Both the position numbers and the translations under genes were made by a program. The notes beneath the pieces were generated by a model. It did no database searches, had not been told where the DNA came from, and was given only the letters and a program-made list of their open reading frames with translations. Source: Diadophis punctatus similis (taxonomy: Eukaryota > Chordata > Lepidosauria > Squamata > Dipsadidae). From it: a stretch of 64,000 nt of DNA. Numbering within the stretch: position 1 is the first letter of the stretch; each line of letters opens with the position of its first letter. The DNA lies in the NCBI GenBank assembly GCA_023053685.1, contig JALIGW010000040.1:186001-250000 (forward strand), given 5' to 3'. Shown one piece after another: positions 12,201 to 23,616 of the stretch.

Positions 12201-15200
12201 ACGCTAAACAGGGCGGCTGGGCGTGAATCGGCGGATGCAATAAGAGCGGAAAAATGCGAACGTTTCGCCGCCCTTATCGCCACTAAGTAAGTCCTAATAA
12301 AGGTTCTTAGAAGTGTTCGATCAGATTCAGCTTTACTGGACCTCCAGCATCGCTCTAGATGTCTCTTATGGCGTTTCATCTCCCGGAGCTCCTTAGTAAA
12401 TCAAGGAGCCTTCCTGGATCCACTGCCTCGGAGAGGTCGCAAAGGCACAATTCGATCCAATGCCGCCCTATTCCAGGCAGCTACCAGGGACTCAGATGAA
12501 TTGTGTGCCAGGGATTCAGGTATCTCCCCAAGTTCCCTCTGGAATCCTTCTGGTTCCATTAGGCACCTGGGGCGGAACCACTTAATCGGTCCCGCCTCCC
12601 TGCGGTGAGGGAGTGGTGCCATGAAATTTAACCTCAGTAGGAAATGATCTGACCACGACAAAGGGGAGATGACTAGATTCCTCAACTTCAGATCATCCCT
12701 CCACTGCCCCGAGAGAAATACTAGGTCAAGCGTGTGACCTCCGTCATGAGTCGGACCCTGAACTACTTGGGTCAGGTCCATGGTTGTCATGGAAGCCATG
12801 AACTCTTGAGCCGCATCAGAGGATTCTCCAGATGAAGGTAGGTTGAAGTCCCCCAGCACCATAATCCTGGGGAACTCAACCGCCAGCCCAGCTACCGCCT
12901 CAAGCAGCTTAGGCAGGGCCTTAGCAACGCAGCTGGGAGGCAAGTACGTCAGCAAAAGGCCCACCTGAACCCCTAAGTCCAACTTCAGAAGGAGCATCTC
13001 ACACCCAACAATCTCCGGGGCAGGGCTCCTACGAGGACAAAGATTCTGGCAGAATATAATAGCCACTCCTCCACCCCTTCCCTGAGGTCTCGGCTGACGC
13101 TGAACTGAAAACCCGTCCGGGCACATTTCCACGAGGGGAATCCCCCCTCCTGACCCAGCCAGGTTTCAGTTATGCATGCCAGGTCGGCCCCCTCATCCAA
13201 GATTAAATCCCGCACGAGGGGGGCTTTGTTGTTGATCAACCTGGCATTCAACAGCAGCAGCTTGAGCCAAGGGCCCTAAAATCCCCAGTCACCAGGTACT
13301 CAGGCTGAGCTGGATGGAACCAAACCAGAGGGGCCAGAACAAGAAATCGCTTTTAGCCAGCAAGTCCTTGTTCCCCGTGAGCAGCCTACCCCTCGGCTCC
13401 CGCCATACCTATCTCTCCCCATAATGACCGAGATGCTCCCATTCTCCTCACCACCAGAGATCCCCTCCTCTCCCCCGCTGGTCCTCCCCCTTCCTCGCAG
13501 GCCATACATACCATCCATACTGAGCCAGGGAACTGAGTCAGGCCCCCCTCCGCTTCTGTTTCCACACTCAGCAGAGTGGGTCAAAACCCCAGTTCCTGAC
13601 TCATTCTAACAAAATATTCTTAACCAATCTATGCATTCATTCAATCGTTAATCCCAACCACTCTCAACCAACCCTCCACACTTCAACACACAAATATACC
13701 CCCCACTCCCACCCCCGAGGTAGAGAAGTTAAAAACAACGAAAGAATTAATGAAGGGATATAATAAGAGCTAAAAACACAATTTTGTTTTAATTTTGCTC
13801 TTAAATCTTTTAACTGTTTTTTAGATTTTGTATTCAATATGCTGTGAACCACCCAGAGTCCCATTGGGAGTTGGGCGGCATACAAATCTATTAAATAAAT
13901 AAATAAATAAAATAAATATGCCCGCCTCCTAGCCAGTCCAAAATTGTTTGTTCGCTTAATGGCCAAAGATGTAATAATAGCCAAGATTGTCATCACTGCA
14001 ATCACCCGTAAAACAAATGGATCATTGGTAAAGGAAGGCCTCTTAGGGGAGATGATGTTCAGGAGATCATAGTTCTCCCTGGCAGGTCCACACACAGTTG
14101 CAGAAATAAAGTCAAGGGTCTCAGTCTTACTCCTCCATCGCACCTCATTCCCATCCGTCACCGTTATAAAAGTCACAGGTGAAGCCACTCGCGATGTTAT
14201 CAGATTGTCCAAGGAGGCCGCATGGAGGGGTGAGGTCGCACCAATAAGCCAGGATCATGCCACGTCGACGGCGGCTCTCAAAGTAAAAGTAGAAGTTAAA
14301 GACTCTGCGGTGATAAAGGCTTCCTGAATAAGCGCCATAGCCCCCGTCACAATCCAAAGAAAGAGGAGGTCACACTCCACACAGTCAGGGAAGCTCAATC
14401 GTTAAATCGCTAACCGCTGAGCCGAAACACAATCCGCCGCTTCTGAGAGGGCCGATCACAGCAGCAATGTTAGGCAAATGGTTTAGGTGGTCAAATAGCT
14501 CAGCCCCTCCCCTCAGTAACAATCAAGCCGCTGCTCGGACACACGCCAAACCTCCTGAGTTACCGAGAAGTAAGTCCTCTTACTGTTATCTGTTATCGGT
14601 TCCCAAAACAAATTTCAGCTTTCTGCTTCTGCTTCCGCTGTTCCGCTGTTCCAGTAAGCTTATCAATGTTACAATCCCCTTCGTTGTTGTTATTCGAGCT
14701 CGTTAGTATCACGTCGCCATCTTAATGAGGCCGTCTCTCAGTTCCCGATCAGGCGCTGTGAAGCCACCAAATTCGCAACGGGTAAAAACACTACGTTGCC
14801 CACTGGGGTCTCCACTTTGCCACCTACTTCCCCAAAGATGACATCTCTTGGCACAAGCTCCAGAGTTCGGGAAAGTGGCAAAATCGGGTTTCGGGGAGCG
14901 GAGCTCACTTCTGCTTCCCCGCTCGTGACTCCACCCCCGGAAGTGTGCTGCTTCCTAGCAAGAGGGCAGGAGGGGAATTGGAAACCGTGCATTTTTTTGT
15001 GTGAGCATGCAGGACAAGGAAGCAGGCGTGCAAAATGCTTAGAACTGGAAAGATGTTATGCCTGAAACAACCATTCTGCATCTGAAGTGGGTTGTTTCCC
15101 TCTTATTGGAATTTTTACCATTCCAGATGATACCTTTTGAGCTCAGAAGAAGGCAGATCGAATCCACCGCATCTCAATCTCCAAAACTTCCACGTTACAT

Positions 15201-15419
15201 CTCTCATTTTCTGAGATCTTCCCAACTGATGCCTCTCTTCCCTCTCCTCCCCATCCCTTTTTCTTCGCAGGCCTAATAGACTATAATTTCCACTGCTTCC
15301 GGAAGGCCATCCACGAGGTCTTTGAAGTGGGCGTTTCCTCTCACCGCCCCTGCGGCCATCAAGCAAACATTCCCAATCTGAAAGCAGTGACTCATAACGG
15401 CACCCCAAAGGAGGACTGA
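4514..15419 (+). CDS. RRAGC: Ras-related GTP-binding protein C (RagC), seven exons
   Basis: Coding exons: 4514-4813, 4926-5129, 5425-5624, 6833-6947, 7372-7514, 8300-8448, 15271-15419, totalling 1260 nt with TGA, or 419 aa (human is 399; the excess is in the Gly/Ala/acidic N terminus). RagC heterodimerises with RagA/B on the lysosome and signals amino acids to mTORC1. Visible motifs are the P-loop GLRRSGKS (89-96), WDFPGQ switch II (136-141), HKVD for guanine specificity (199-202), and a C-terminal roadblock domain from about residue 235. All introns are GT-AG except intron 3, which begins GCAAGT, with exon end CTTAG joining C in exon 4 to make Ser. The ATG at 4514 is preferred (ATCATGG); a second Met is three codons later. 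Intron 6 is swollen by mobile elements. The last residues (GTPKED) differ from the mammalian tail. Confidence 0.97.
5625..5630 (+). other. RRAGC: non-canonical GC donor of RRAGC intron 3
   Basis: Sequence reads CTTAG|GCAAGTG. Using GC keeps codon phase with the acceptor at 6831-6832 and restores the conserved HLSFYLTS segment. A GT four bases later would shift the frame. The rest matches the strong consensus of GC-AG introns. Confidence 0.85.
5722..5975. repeat. imperfect foldback repeat in RRAGC intron 3
   Basis: CATGGCACGATTCCAGAA near 5728 is matched by its inverted form (TTCCAGAATTGTGCCATG) near 5955-5972, with arms of about 28 bp at roughly 85 percent identity. It is probably a miniature DNA transposon. 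No target duplication was identified. Confidence 0.45.
7790..7860 (+). repeat. LINE 3' tail fragment
   Basis: 'gcccagagttaccttgtcaa...gggcagcatataaat' followed by an AATAAA-rich tail resembles the CR1-type 3' terminus seen elsewhere. RRAGC intron 5. Confidence 0.5.
7930..8095 (+). repeat. Sauria-SINE/BovB-type 3' end
   Basis: Contains 'ggagatgagcaccgcccc' and ends with 'ggggaacatttacctttacc', the 3' ending I associate with squamate BovB LINEs and the SINEs that use them. A related fragment is at 15968-16050. RRAGC intron 5. Confidence 0.6.
8491..8560 (-). repeat. LINE 3' tail with (AATC)n
   Basis: 'tcaatcaatcaatctttatc' is the reverse of the (AATC)n tail borne by the LINE ending at 48825. 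Confidence 0.4.
8884..9078. mobile_element. hAT (Zaphod/Tip100-like) remnant
   Basis: Left terminus CAGGGATCCCCAAC and right terminus GGTTGGAGACCGCTG are inverted relatives. Internal words such as 'cggcctgttaggaac' and 'ggtccctggtgccag' match the family I know as Zaphod in other vertebrates. It is a 195-bp internally deleted copy. Flanking 8-mers do not match well, so the insertion is old. Confidence 0.65.
9114..9346. repeat. (CATA)n / (TA)n microsatellite
   Basis: Starts as CATA repeats, then a pure TA run of about 85 bp (roughly 9183-9266), then TATA/TGTA variants. It lies in RRAGC intron 6. Translated Tyr-Ile-rich ORFs are artefacts. Confidence 0.95.
9360..10009. other. RRAGC intron 6, no feature recognised
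   Basis: No named repeat or exon seen. Confidence 0.3.
10018..10075 (+). repeat. SINE subfamily A, 3' end fragment
   Basis: 'ccagtatataagtctaactg' and 'ctattgctat' match the SINE 3' end. Confidence 0.6.
10300..14960 (-). mobile_element. near full-length CR1-type LINE, antisense in RRAGC intron 6
   Basis: On the - strand, ORF2 reads from about 13276 to 10466. The endonuclease domain begins with [15 protein letters not shown] and continues through 12401; then a reverse transcriptase ORF of 532 aa (12064-10466) carries [11 protein letters not shown] (catalytic YADD) and [11 protein letters not shown]. Frameshifts at about 13100, 12390 and 12130 break ORF2. The 3' terminus (10345-10440) has the 'gccgcccaactcccgagg' tail and simple repeats. 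13280-14960 is the 5' region; it holds a weak ORF1 candidate (13664-14212) and an inserted CR1 tail at 13846-13915. Related copies are at 27.2 and 52.7 kb. It is an inactive copy; the 5' edge is approximate. Confidence 0.85.
13846..13918 (+). repeat. CR1 3' tail inserted in the CR1 5' region
   Basis: 'accacccagagtcccattgg' and 'gagttgggcggcatacaa' followed by AAATA repeats, in opposite orientation to the surrounding CR1. Confidence 0.7.
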
Positions 15420-16510
15420 GTCGGGACGGCCTGGGGCTTGCTTGCCTACCCTGTGTCTGGATCAGGGCAGGAGCAGCAGCACGGAGGACGGGCGGCACAA
15501 CGTCATCCGTTTCGTTTGAAGCAAGCGGAGTCTGCCTGGTGGACTTGTTGTCATAGCTCATATGGACACCCAGGAGTGACCGAGGGGAAGCCAAGATGCA
15601 GAGTGGTGCCTTTCGTTGTAATTAGGCAGGCAGCCTTTCCTCCACGGGGGAACTTCCTTGTTTGTTTCAGGATTCAGCAGCAGGCGATGTGCTCCAGAGG
15701 CTCGGAAATTCAAGCGGGGTTCATAATTTATTTGAGTACACGCTCAACACATTCCACCTGAGTAATATATTCTGGGACCTCTCCTCTGCAAACCCATGGA
15801 ATGAAAGCGCTTATCTGCTTTTCTAGCTCTAACTGTCCTCAGAACTGTTTGAAATGTCATGTCTTGAATTGCCAGGCTTTTGGTCACTCGGTATCAGTTC
15901 CTGCATTCATTCTTGCACTGTTTTTTTACTCATTCTTTTACACTATTTTCTGAAGCCTCTTTGGGCAGTGCTGGCTCCCTCAGCTAGGAAACGGAGATGA
16001 GCGCTGTCCCCTAGAGTGGGGCACGACTGATCAGGAGAAACCTTTACACTCTTCACAAATAATTTCATTTCATCCTGCCATGGCTAATATGGCTAGAATT
16101 CATTCAATTTCATTCTGTATTTCATTCTTGAGGCCGCATGATCACATAGTGGGTCATTTTATTTAAAAAACAAATGTACGGCTTTGACAAGAATGGAGCA
16201 ATTCTAGGTTTGGGTTGCTTAGAAGTTGCAAACAATTTTGCTCATTTTTAACAACTTCCTTCAATAGGAATAGGAATACTTTCCATCTGATGAAATGTTT
16301 TCTGTGAATCTTCCTGTAGATCGTCTTGTGTTTGGGCAGGTAAATGCCATTCTCTTAATGTTGACAGCACTTCCAGAGCCTCAGACTCTGTTCTTTACTC
16401 AAAATGTCAATGTGAGTTTGTTGAAGATTTAACATGCTTTAACACTCTTCACATGTGATTGCCAGAAGGTCCATTCCGGAGCGGATATGTTCCCAAACTA
16501 CATTAATAAA
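15420..16510 (+). other. RRAGC: probable 3'UTR of RRAGC
   Basis: Non-coding sequence from the stop codon to the first good AATAAA (16505-16510). It contains a BovB-like 3' fragment at 15968-16050 ('ggagatgagcgctgtccc' and 'aaacctttacac'). The end is inferred only from the signal. Confidence 0.45.
16505..16510 (+). terminator. RRAGC: candidate RRAGC polyadenylation signal
   Basis: AATAAA in an AT-rich setting about 1.09 kb after the stop. A second AATAAA at about 16611 is an alternative. Confidence 0.4.
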
Positions 16511-16919
16511 AGAGCTTTACCTCGAGAAGTGTTTCTCCTCTGAATTAAATACAAGAAAATACAGGCTTTAGTGTCCTGTGGAAAGTTGTAAACTCACATA
16601 TATTGTGGTGGAATAAATTAGTGGCTGTAGTCGCAGATTCTAATATACACCTTACAGAAATTATGTCTTCTGCTTTACCATGTTTTCTTTCAACTTGTAA
16701 GCAAAACTAACCAGCTGTTTTTGCCAAGCAGTGCTGTGTATTTCTCTTGGGGACACTTTTTTGCTACTTGTATACTTTTACATTTTTTTCTGATTTTTGA
16801 ACCTATAAACACTGCAGAGAGTAAACATGTAAATCACCTTTGCAGAAAGATGTAGAAGGAATGCTTATGGAATTAGCGGCCTGCAATTGGTATGCAGGCA
16901 AAGCCATGTTGACATGATT
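16511..16919. other. RRAGC downstream flank, nothing recognised
   Basis: No exon or named repeat seen before the Gypsy fragment begins. Confidence 0.3.
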
Positions 16920-17540
16920 ATTTCACAGGACCCGTTCAGGGCCAAACATTTTTAATAGTTGTAGATACATATTCAAAGTGGCTCGAGGTAATGCTTATGG
17001 CCACCACAACGGCCGAAGCAATCATCAAGGTATTACCTGACGTCCTGGTCTCTGACAATGGGGCCCAATTTAGAGGAAATCAATTCGAGATATTTCTAGC
17101 GGAACAGGGAATTAGACATGCCTTCGTCGCACCATTCCATCTGGCTAGCAATGGTGAAGCAGAGAGAATGGTGCGGTCAACCAAAGAGGTGCTAGCTAGA
17201 ATTGGCCCCGGAGACTGGCAGGCTAAAATCGATAACTTACTTCTAGTACAACTCCTAGCGCCACCACAAACCGGAGCCCGGCTGAATTATTAATGGGTTG
17301 CAAAGTAAGATCACGACTAGATAGACTACATCCAAATTACAATGCTGAGGCACCACAGGTTTGACCAGCCAGCACCGGTCGTTTAAAATAGGGGACTTAG
17401 TACATGCCCACAACTATGTCATGGGTCCATCCTGGGTTCCGGCTCAAGTAATCACAATTACCAGTCCCTGTTCCTATTGAGTGGAATTAGAAGACGGCAC
17501 CATATGGAGGATGTAAATCCTCGGACTTACGACAACGCCA
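16920..17540 (+). pseudogene. Ty3/Gypsy integrase fragment
   Basis: The frame from 16927 reads into VVDTYSKWLEV, then SDNGAQFRGNQFEIFLAEQGIRH and HLASNGEAER: two of the Asp residues and the Glu of the DDE core. The HHCC zinc finger and all upstream pol are missing. A frameshift after 17270 precedes a degraded C terminus (about 17380-17540). The 5' truncation at about 16920 is abrupt. Confidence 0.8.
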
Positions 17541-17787
17541 AAAAACCAAGCCGGCTGCAAGTCTAGCCTGATTGGCTAAAACGCAGGCAGCCGGCAAGCG
17601 GGAAAATAGGGCGTCCTGATTGGTTGCCAGAGTGACAGCTCGACTATAAAAGGAGCTTTTAGACGGCTGGTTGCTGTTCTGTTTTCTGCTGCTGCCTGTG
17701 GTGCTGAAGTTTGGAATAAAGCATTACTGTTAACAGAACTTCGTCTCGCCTCTGTTCCTGTCAGCCCTGGTGATCACCGATTTAACA
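17500..17787 (+). repeat. LTR of the Gypsy fragment
   Basis: Contains a TATA box (tataaaag, about 17645), AATAAAG (about 17717), then a U5-like stretch ending in TTTAACA at 17787. It follows directly on the integrase C terminus, so it is a 3' LTR. The left edge is uncertain. Confidence 0.6.
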
Positions 17788-17802
17788 CTTGCGATGAGGG
17801 GT

Positions 17803-18033
17803 GGAGCCGAGGTGGCACAGTGGTTAAATGCAGCACTGCAGGCTACTGCTAGTTCAGCAGTTCAGCTGTTCAAATCTCACCGGCTCAAGGTTGACTCAGC
17901 CTTCCATCCTTCTGAGGTCGGTAAAATGAGGACCCAGATTGTTGGGGGCAATATGCTGAACTCTGTAAACCGCTTAGAGAGGGCTGTAAAGCACTATGAA
18001 GCGGTATATAAGTCTAAGTGCTATTGCTACTTC
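17803..18033 (+). repeat. tRNA-derived SINE, subfamily A
   Basis: Full-length copy: starts GGAGCCGAGGTGGCACAGTG, B-box-like GTTCAAATCTCACC, ends AAGTCTAAGTGCTATTGCTA. It separates the first Gypsy LTR from the second Gypsy element. Confidence 0.9.
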
Positions 18034-18191
18034 TGACTGAACGGCTGGTGTTCACCCCGGGAAGCTAGCATGCTTTGAGCTGAAGCACCTCACAGCTGAT
18101 TCACTCTGAGCTGAATCACTTCAGAGCTAGTCACTGGCCGGAGTGATGAGAGGTCGCTAGGTGCCTGCCGCTCGAATCCGTCCTTGTCAGG

Positions 18192-19212
18192 ATGGCCATC
18201 CTGCTGGCTTTTGCTCCTTTCGAGCCTTCTACTGAGACGTGGGATGATTACCTCACGCGCTTTGAATGTGTTCTCCACGCTAATGACTTCACAGAACTCT
18301 CCAGCAACAGAAAGCTGGGCTATTTTCTCAGTTCTTGCGGCAGAGAAATGTTTGCCACAGCGCGGGCTTTTAACAGCCCCTCAGGCTGTCTATTCGGTGC
18401 CATGGGAGACACTGTTAGAGAAACTGCATAACCACTACTCTCCAACCTCATCTCGCATCGCAAGACGCCATGCCTTTCACCATAGGTTCCAGAAAGAGGG
18501 AGAGTATTAATACATGGCTGCCCTTCGCACAGCCTCCCTGAACTGTTGGTTTACAGACCTGGATGATCTCTTGCTGGATCAACTGGTCTGTGGGGTTAGA
18601 GACCTCAGGCTCCAGCGTCGACTTTTAGTCTGCACAGAGCTGAACCTACAGACTGCCTTAGATGAAGCCAAAGCTTCAGAACTCTCTGAGCATTCAGCCA
18701 CTGAATTGCAGAGGTACCTTCCCTCTAGCTCGCTGCCCAGCAGAAGCCAAACGGTCCACCATGAGGACACAGACCTTGATGACCTATCTGAGGAGGAGGA
18801 GGAAGACATCTGCTGCCTCAAGGCTAATAGCAAAAGAGCTCCTATTGCAAAACCATCTCAGCCTTCCTGCCTTGGCTGTGGGGGGAACCACAACAGGGCT
18901 GATTGTAGGTTCCGCTCCGCCACATGCCGTCATTGTGGCAAGAAGGGGCTCCTGTCCAGGGTCTGCAGGGCCGCCTTGCCAACCATGGAAGGGCCACCAG
19001 AACCAGCCAACCAAAGGAGACCCTATCGAAGGCCACCTAACCGCAAGGAAGACTGTTTCTCTGTCACCAGAGTTAACCGTCCTCCAGCTGAGGAGATCAG
19101 CCAAGCCTCTGCAGAAACCTCCTCTTCTAAACTGTACCTCTCAGTTAAGCTGAAGGGCAAACCATGCAAGATGGAGGTGGACACCTGCTCCTCCAGGTCC
19201 CTAATCTCGTGA
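18192..19212 (+). pseudogene. Gypsy gag with zinc knuckle and protease start
   Basis: The first frame (18192-18350) gives a capsid-like MAILLAFAPFEPSTETWDDY; a shift leads to a second frame with one stop near 18508, then 18514-19212. CLGCGGNHNRADC and CRHCGKKGLLSRVC are two CCHC-like zinc knuckles. The protease signature reads VDTCSSRSLIS, in which the Gly of the usual D-T/S-G is Cys, which would inactivate it. Confidence 0.8.
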
Positions 19213-19328
19213 GCCACAATAACCAAGTTGTTGCCCCATTTCACCAAACAGTGACTACAACCTTGCCCCATCGCTCTCAAGGACTACCAGGGGAAATTGA
19301 TTCCAACTGTTGGCTGCGGCTCATTTCA

Positions 19329-20529
19329 TTCTTCAACACTGTGACCAAATTAGTAGACCAGCAAAATGCAGTAGCATAATATACCTGGACTTCAGCAAAG
19401 CATTTGATAAAGTAGACCACAACCTACTTCTTCATAAGCTAGAAAAAGCGGGATAGACAGCTACACAACCAGATGGATTAGCAACTGGCTGACCAACCGT
19501 ACCCAGCGAGTAGTCCTCAATAGCTCTAAGTCCACATGGAGAGAAGTAAGCAGTGGCTTACCACAAGGTTCCGTCCTAGGCCCAGTACTCTTTAATATCT
19601 TCATAAGTGACCTAGATGAGGGAATAGCAGGAGAACTAACCAAATTTGCAGATGATACCAAGCTGGCGGGAGTAGCAAACACCCCAGAGGACAGACTCAA
19701 AATCCAGAGGGACTTCGACAGACTTGAACACTGGGCCCAAACCAATAAAATGAAATTTAACATGGAGAAAAGTAAAATTCTACAACTAGGTAAGAAGAAT
19801 CAAAAATACACATACAAACTGGGAGAAACCACACTCAATAGCAGTGATTGCGAGAGGGATCTCGGAGTCTTGGTAGACAGCCAACTAAATACGAGCCAGC
19901 AGTGTGCAGCAGCAGCCAAAAAGACCAACACAGTCCTGAGCTGCATAAATAGAGGAATACAATCAAGGACCAGAGAGTTACTAATACCACTCTATAAAGC
20001 CTTGGTCAGACCACACCTAGAGTACTGCATCCAGTTTTGGTCACCACACTACAAAAAAGACATTGAAACTCTAGAGAAAGTGCAGAAGAGAGCAACCAGG
20101 ATGATAAAGGGTCTGGAAAATAAAACATACAAAGAGCGGTTGCAGGAACTGAGCTTGGCCAGTCTGGTGAAGAGAAGGACCAGGGGTGACATGATAGCAG
20201 TGTTCCAATACTTGAGGGGCTGCCACAGAGAGGAGGGGGTCAGGCTGTTCTCTATAGCACCAGAAAGCCAAACAAGGAATAACGGATGGAAGCTGACCAA
20301 GCAGAGATTCAACCTGGAAGTGAGGAGAAACTTTCTGACGGTGAGAGCGATCAACCAGTGGAACAGCTTGCCAGCGGAGGTTGTGAGAGCCCCAACACTT
20401 GCGACCTTCAAGGGGAGACTGGACTGCCATCTGTCTCAAATGGTGTAGGAACTCCTGCTTGAGCAGGGGGTTGGACTAGATGACCTACAAGGTCCCTTCC
20501 AACTCTAATAATAAATCTAAATCTAAAAC
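19329..20529 (+). mobile_element. CR1 LINE inserted in Gypsy gag-pol
   Basis: Encodes the C-terminal half of a CR1 reverse transcriptase: DFSKAFDKVDHNLL (broken frame), FADDTKLAGVA, and an intact 232-aa frame 19750-20448. It ends with the classic CR1 3' terminus (gttggactagatgacctaca, then 'aaggtcccttccaactct'). CATTTCA at 19322-19328 and 20530-20536 is a probable 7-bp target duplication. Confidence 0.9.
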
Positions 20530-22035
20530 CATTTCAGGTTTCTCACAAGGCTTTTTCAGGCCTCCTGCCATTCAATGTGGTGAATGGACAATTGCCATCC
20601 CTGCTGGGCCTCGACTGGTTCTCCGCCCTAGGATTCACGGTGTCTGGCATCCACTCGACAACCCCCGATGCACTGGTCAACATTACTTCAGAATCTGCAG
20701 ACGTGTTCAACAGCGGCCTGGGTAACTATACGGGGAGCCCCATTTCTTTAATTTGGACCCCCAGGTGGCCTCTATCCATTTAAAACCTAGGCACGTCCCC
20801 CTTGCCCTCCACCCCAAAGTTGATTTAGAACTAGATAAGCTGATTGCCCAGGGGGTATTAGAAGCAGTGGACCATTCCAAATGGGAGACCCTATAATTAT
20901 TCCCCTAAAGCAGGATGGGTCCATTAGGATCTGTGCAGATTACAAGGCAACCCTCAATAAGGCCCTTCAGAAAAACCACTACCCGGTGCCAGTAGTGCAA
21001 CACCTGCATTCCTTGGCCCAGGGGTCTGTATTTGCCAAACTGGATCTCACCCTAGCTTATCAGCAGCTGCCAGTAGATGAGGCCACTGCCATGGCTCACC
21101 GGGGCGCTTTTAAATGCAAGCATCTCCAGTTTGGAGTTAGCGTAGCCCCTGGCATCTTCCAGTGCCTCATGGAACGGCTCCTCCAGGGTTTGCAGGGGGT
21201 GGTGCCTTACTTCGATGATGTACTCATCTCTGCCACCTCTCAGGCCGATCTTCTCTCTAAACTGAGGGCTGTTCTCCACTTTAGACAGGCCGGCCTTGAT
21301 CTTCGCAAGAATAAGTGTGTGATTGGGGTACCCAGGGTCAAATTTTTGGGGTTCCTTATTGATGCCTCCGGCATCCGCCTAACCGCATCCAAAGTGGACG
21401 CTATTAAGAACGCTCCTACTCCTGTGTCTAGGGCTCAGCTGCAGGCCTTCTACACCATTTTTTTGCCTCCTAAGGCTTCTGTGGCTGAGCCATTACACAG
21501 GCTGCTGGAAGCTAAGACTACCTGGCAGTGGGGGTCCCCCGAAGCCAAGGCTTTCCAGGCAGTCAAGGACCTGTTGACCTCGCAGACTGTCCTTGTCCAA
21601 TACAGCAAAAAATTGCCCTTGCTCGTGGCTTGTGATGCCTTGCCCTATGGAGTGGGGGCTGTGCTTAGCCACATTTTACCCAATAGATCAGAGGCCTCCA
21701 TAGCATATTATTCCAGGACCCTATCTCAGGCTGAATGTAAATAGAGCCAGCTAGATAGGGAGGCCCTTGCTTGTGTGGCAGGCGTTCATAAATTCCATGA
21801 TTACATCTATGGATGGCATTTCCATTTAGTGACCGACAATAAGCCCCTCTTGGTCTTACTCGCTGAGGATCGTCAAAGCCCCCAGATGATATCTCCCCGC
21901 CTATCCCGCTGGACAGAATTCTTGGCTGGTTACAGCTATCAGTTGCATTATAGGCCAGGCAAGTTGTTAGGCCACGCAGACGCTCTGAGTCGCTGCCCCT
22001 TGCCCCTACCCATAGTGGACCCGGCCCCTCATTGA
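20530..22035 (+). pseudogene. Gypsy reverse transcriptase and RNase H
   Basis: The frame 20881-21744 contains FAKLDLTLAYQQLPV, the catalytic PYFDDVLI (YxDD-type) and KFLGFLIDASGI. A stop at 21742-21744 separates it from 21775-22035, the RNase H end (VTDNKPLLVLL, YRPGKLLGHADALSR). N-terminal RT sequence before 20881 is in another frame, so at least one frameshift lies near 20875. Confidence 0.85.
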
Positions 22036-22239
22036 GGAGCTAGAGAGCCCTGTTTCTGCCAGACAGATAGCATCCCTCATGAGCACTGACCCTGTTTTAT
22101 CTCCGGTGTTGGATTGGGCATGGAGGGGGTGGCCCCAGGGGCCTGTTCCTTCCGAATTGCAACCATTCATGGCCAGACAACACGAGCTCTCTATCCAACG
22201 AGGATGCTTGCTATGGGGGCATCGGGTAGTGATACCTCC

Positions 22240-22960
22240 AGGGGTCAGGTAGGCCATCCTCAAATGCCTGCATACCGCCCACCCTGGCATTGTGCGAATG
22301 AAAGCCCTGGGCCGCAGCTATGTCTGGTGGCCCAGGATGGACCAAGAGATTGAGGACTGGGTGACTAGATGCCAGACATGTCAGCAATCCCGGCTTGCAC
22401 CACCTTCAGACCCAATCCATGAGTGGGAGTCCCCAAGGGCTCCATGGGCTAGGCTCCACCTGGACTTAACTGGTCCTGTCCATGATCTCACATTCCTAGT
22501 CCTCATAGATGCTTATTCGAAGTGGGTTGAGCTGGCATTAAAGCCTATCGCCACTTCTGAGGCAGTTATCAGTTTTAGAAAGGCTGTTCGCCACGCATGG
22601 GCTCCCTGACACAGTGGTGACAGACAATGGGCCCCAGTTCACCGCTGCCCCTTTCCAAGTTTTCCTAGCCAGACAGGGCATCCGACATGCCACTTCAGCA
22701 CCGGCTCACCCTGCAGCAAATGGCCTGGCAGAAAGGGCAGATCTGCTAAAGAGGCTTTGGGACACCTGGGGCATAGCAGCTGGCACGACAGCATGTGCAC
22801 ATACCTTTTAGCCCAACACACCACTCTATGCCAGGCCACCGGGTTAGTCCTGCAGAGTTACTAATGGGCCGCCATCTCCAGACCCAACTGAATCGTCAGC
22901 ACCCCAGCTTCGACACTGGACTACCACAAGTTCCCGACCGACGGCCACATAGCTCAACTT
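22240..22960 (+). pseudogene. Gypsy integrase
   Basis: Contains an HHCC-type zinc finger ending CQTCQQSRL, DLTGPVHDLTFLVLIDAYSK (first Asp), a frameshift at 22610, then TDNGPQFTAAPFQVFLARQG (second Asp) and HPAANGLAER (Glu). It is broken in at least two frames. Confidence 0.8.
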
Positions 22961-23336
22961 CGGGGCCGCGTAGGGAACTCTATCCTAAGGCAACAAGAAG
23001 ATAACCAAACAACCCAAACACCCCTAGACTGCAACACACAACTTGAAGATCCACATACACTAAACTCAAACCCGGATAGGCAACGCATACACCCACCTGA
23101 GGAACCAAGAATCCAGCGGAGAGTTCTGGGGGAGTTGTTTTGGGCGGAGTCAGCCACGCCACAGGAGAACTTCCAGGCGGTTCCATTGGCTGACTCCGGA
23201 GCGGCAGCAGGCTTGACTGTCCAGGCCACCGCCGCTGCACCAACTGAACTGTGCAGGTCAAGTCTCACCCACCAATGCCCCGCCTACCTGCGTAATTACA
23301 TCAGTTGAACATCGCTGATTGGATAACATTCTTTCC

Positions 23337-23349
23337 AGGAGGGGAGCAG
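23337..23349 (+). other. polypurine tract of the Gypsy element
   Basis: AGGAGGGGAGCAG lies directly before the LTR, where plus-strand priming occurs in retroelements. Confidence 0.75.
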
Positions 23350-23616
23350 TGTTAAATATGGTAATAGGGAGTGAAGCCTGGGATGAAGGCTTCACTAAGG
23401 TCCGCGTTGAAGCAGGAAACAATGCAGGGTTTAAAGTGATTGGCCCAAACGAAAGGCGGGAGAATAGAGCAACCTCAGTGGCTGAGCTGCCTTACAGCTC
23501 CCTTTAAAAAAGAGAGTCTGCCGGACAGCACATGCAGAGAGAGATGTAACAAGACTGAAATAAAGAGCTGAAGTCACTATTCTAGTTCTGCCTCTTCATT
23601 CGACCCCAACTTAACA
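23350..23616 (+). repeat. Gypsy 3' LTR, 267 bp
   Basis: Begins TGTTAA and ends TTAACA, a 6-bp inverted terminal pair. A TTTAAAA box lies at about 23503 and AATAAAG at about 23561, so U3-R-U5 order is normal. Confidence 0.85.

Larger units (their letters stand above)
18034..23616 (+). mobile_element. decayed Ty3/Gypsy retrotransposon, interrupted by CR1
   Basis: Order is leader, gag (18192-19000), protease-like end (about 19150-19212), CR1 insert (19329-20529), reverse transcriptase and RNase H (20880-22035), integrase (22260-22830), degraded tail, polypurine tract (23337-23349) and 3' LTR (23350-23616). No matching 5' LTR is seen. Several frameshifts and stops show it is dead. Confidence 0.85.

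Noticed and set aside
17803..18033. tRNA gene
   Set aside because: A- and B-box-like words are those of a SINE; no cloverleaf acceptor stem, and many copies occur in the window.
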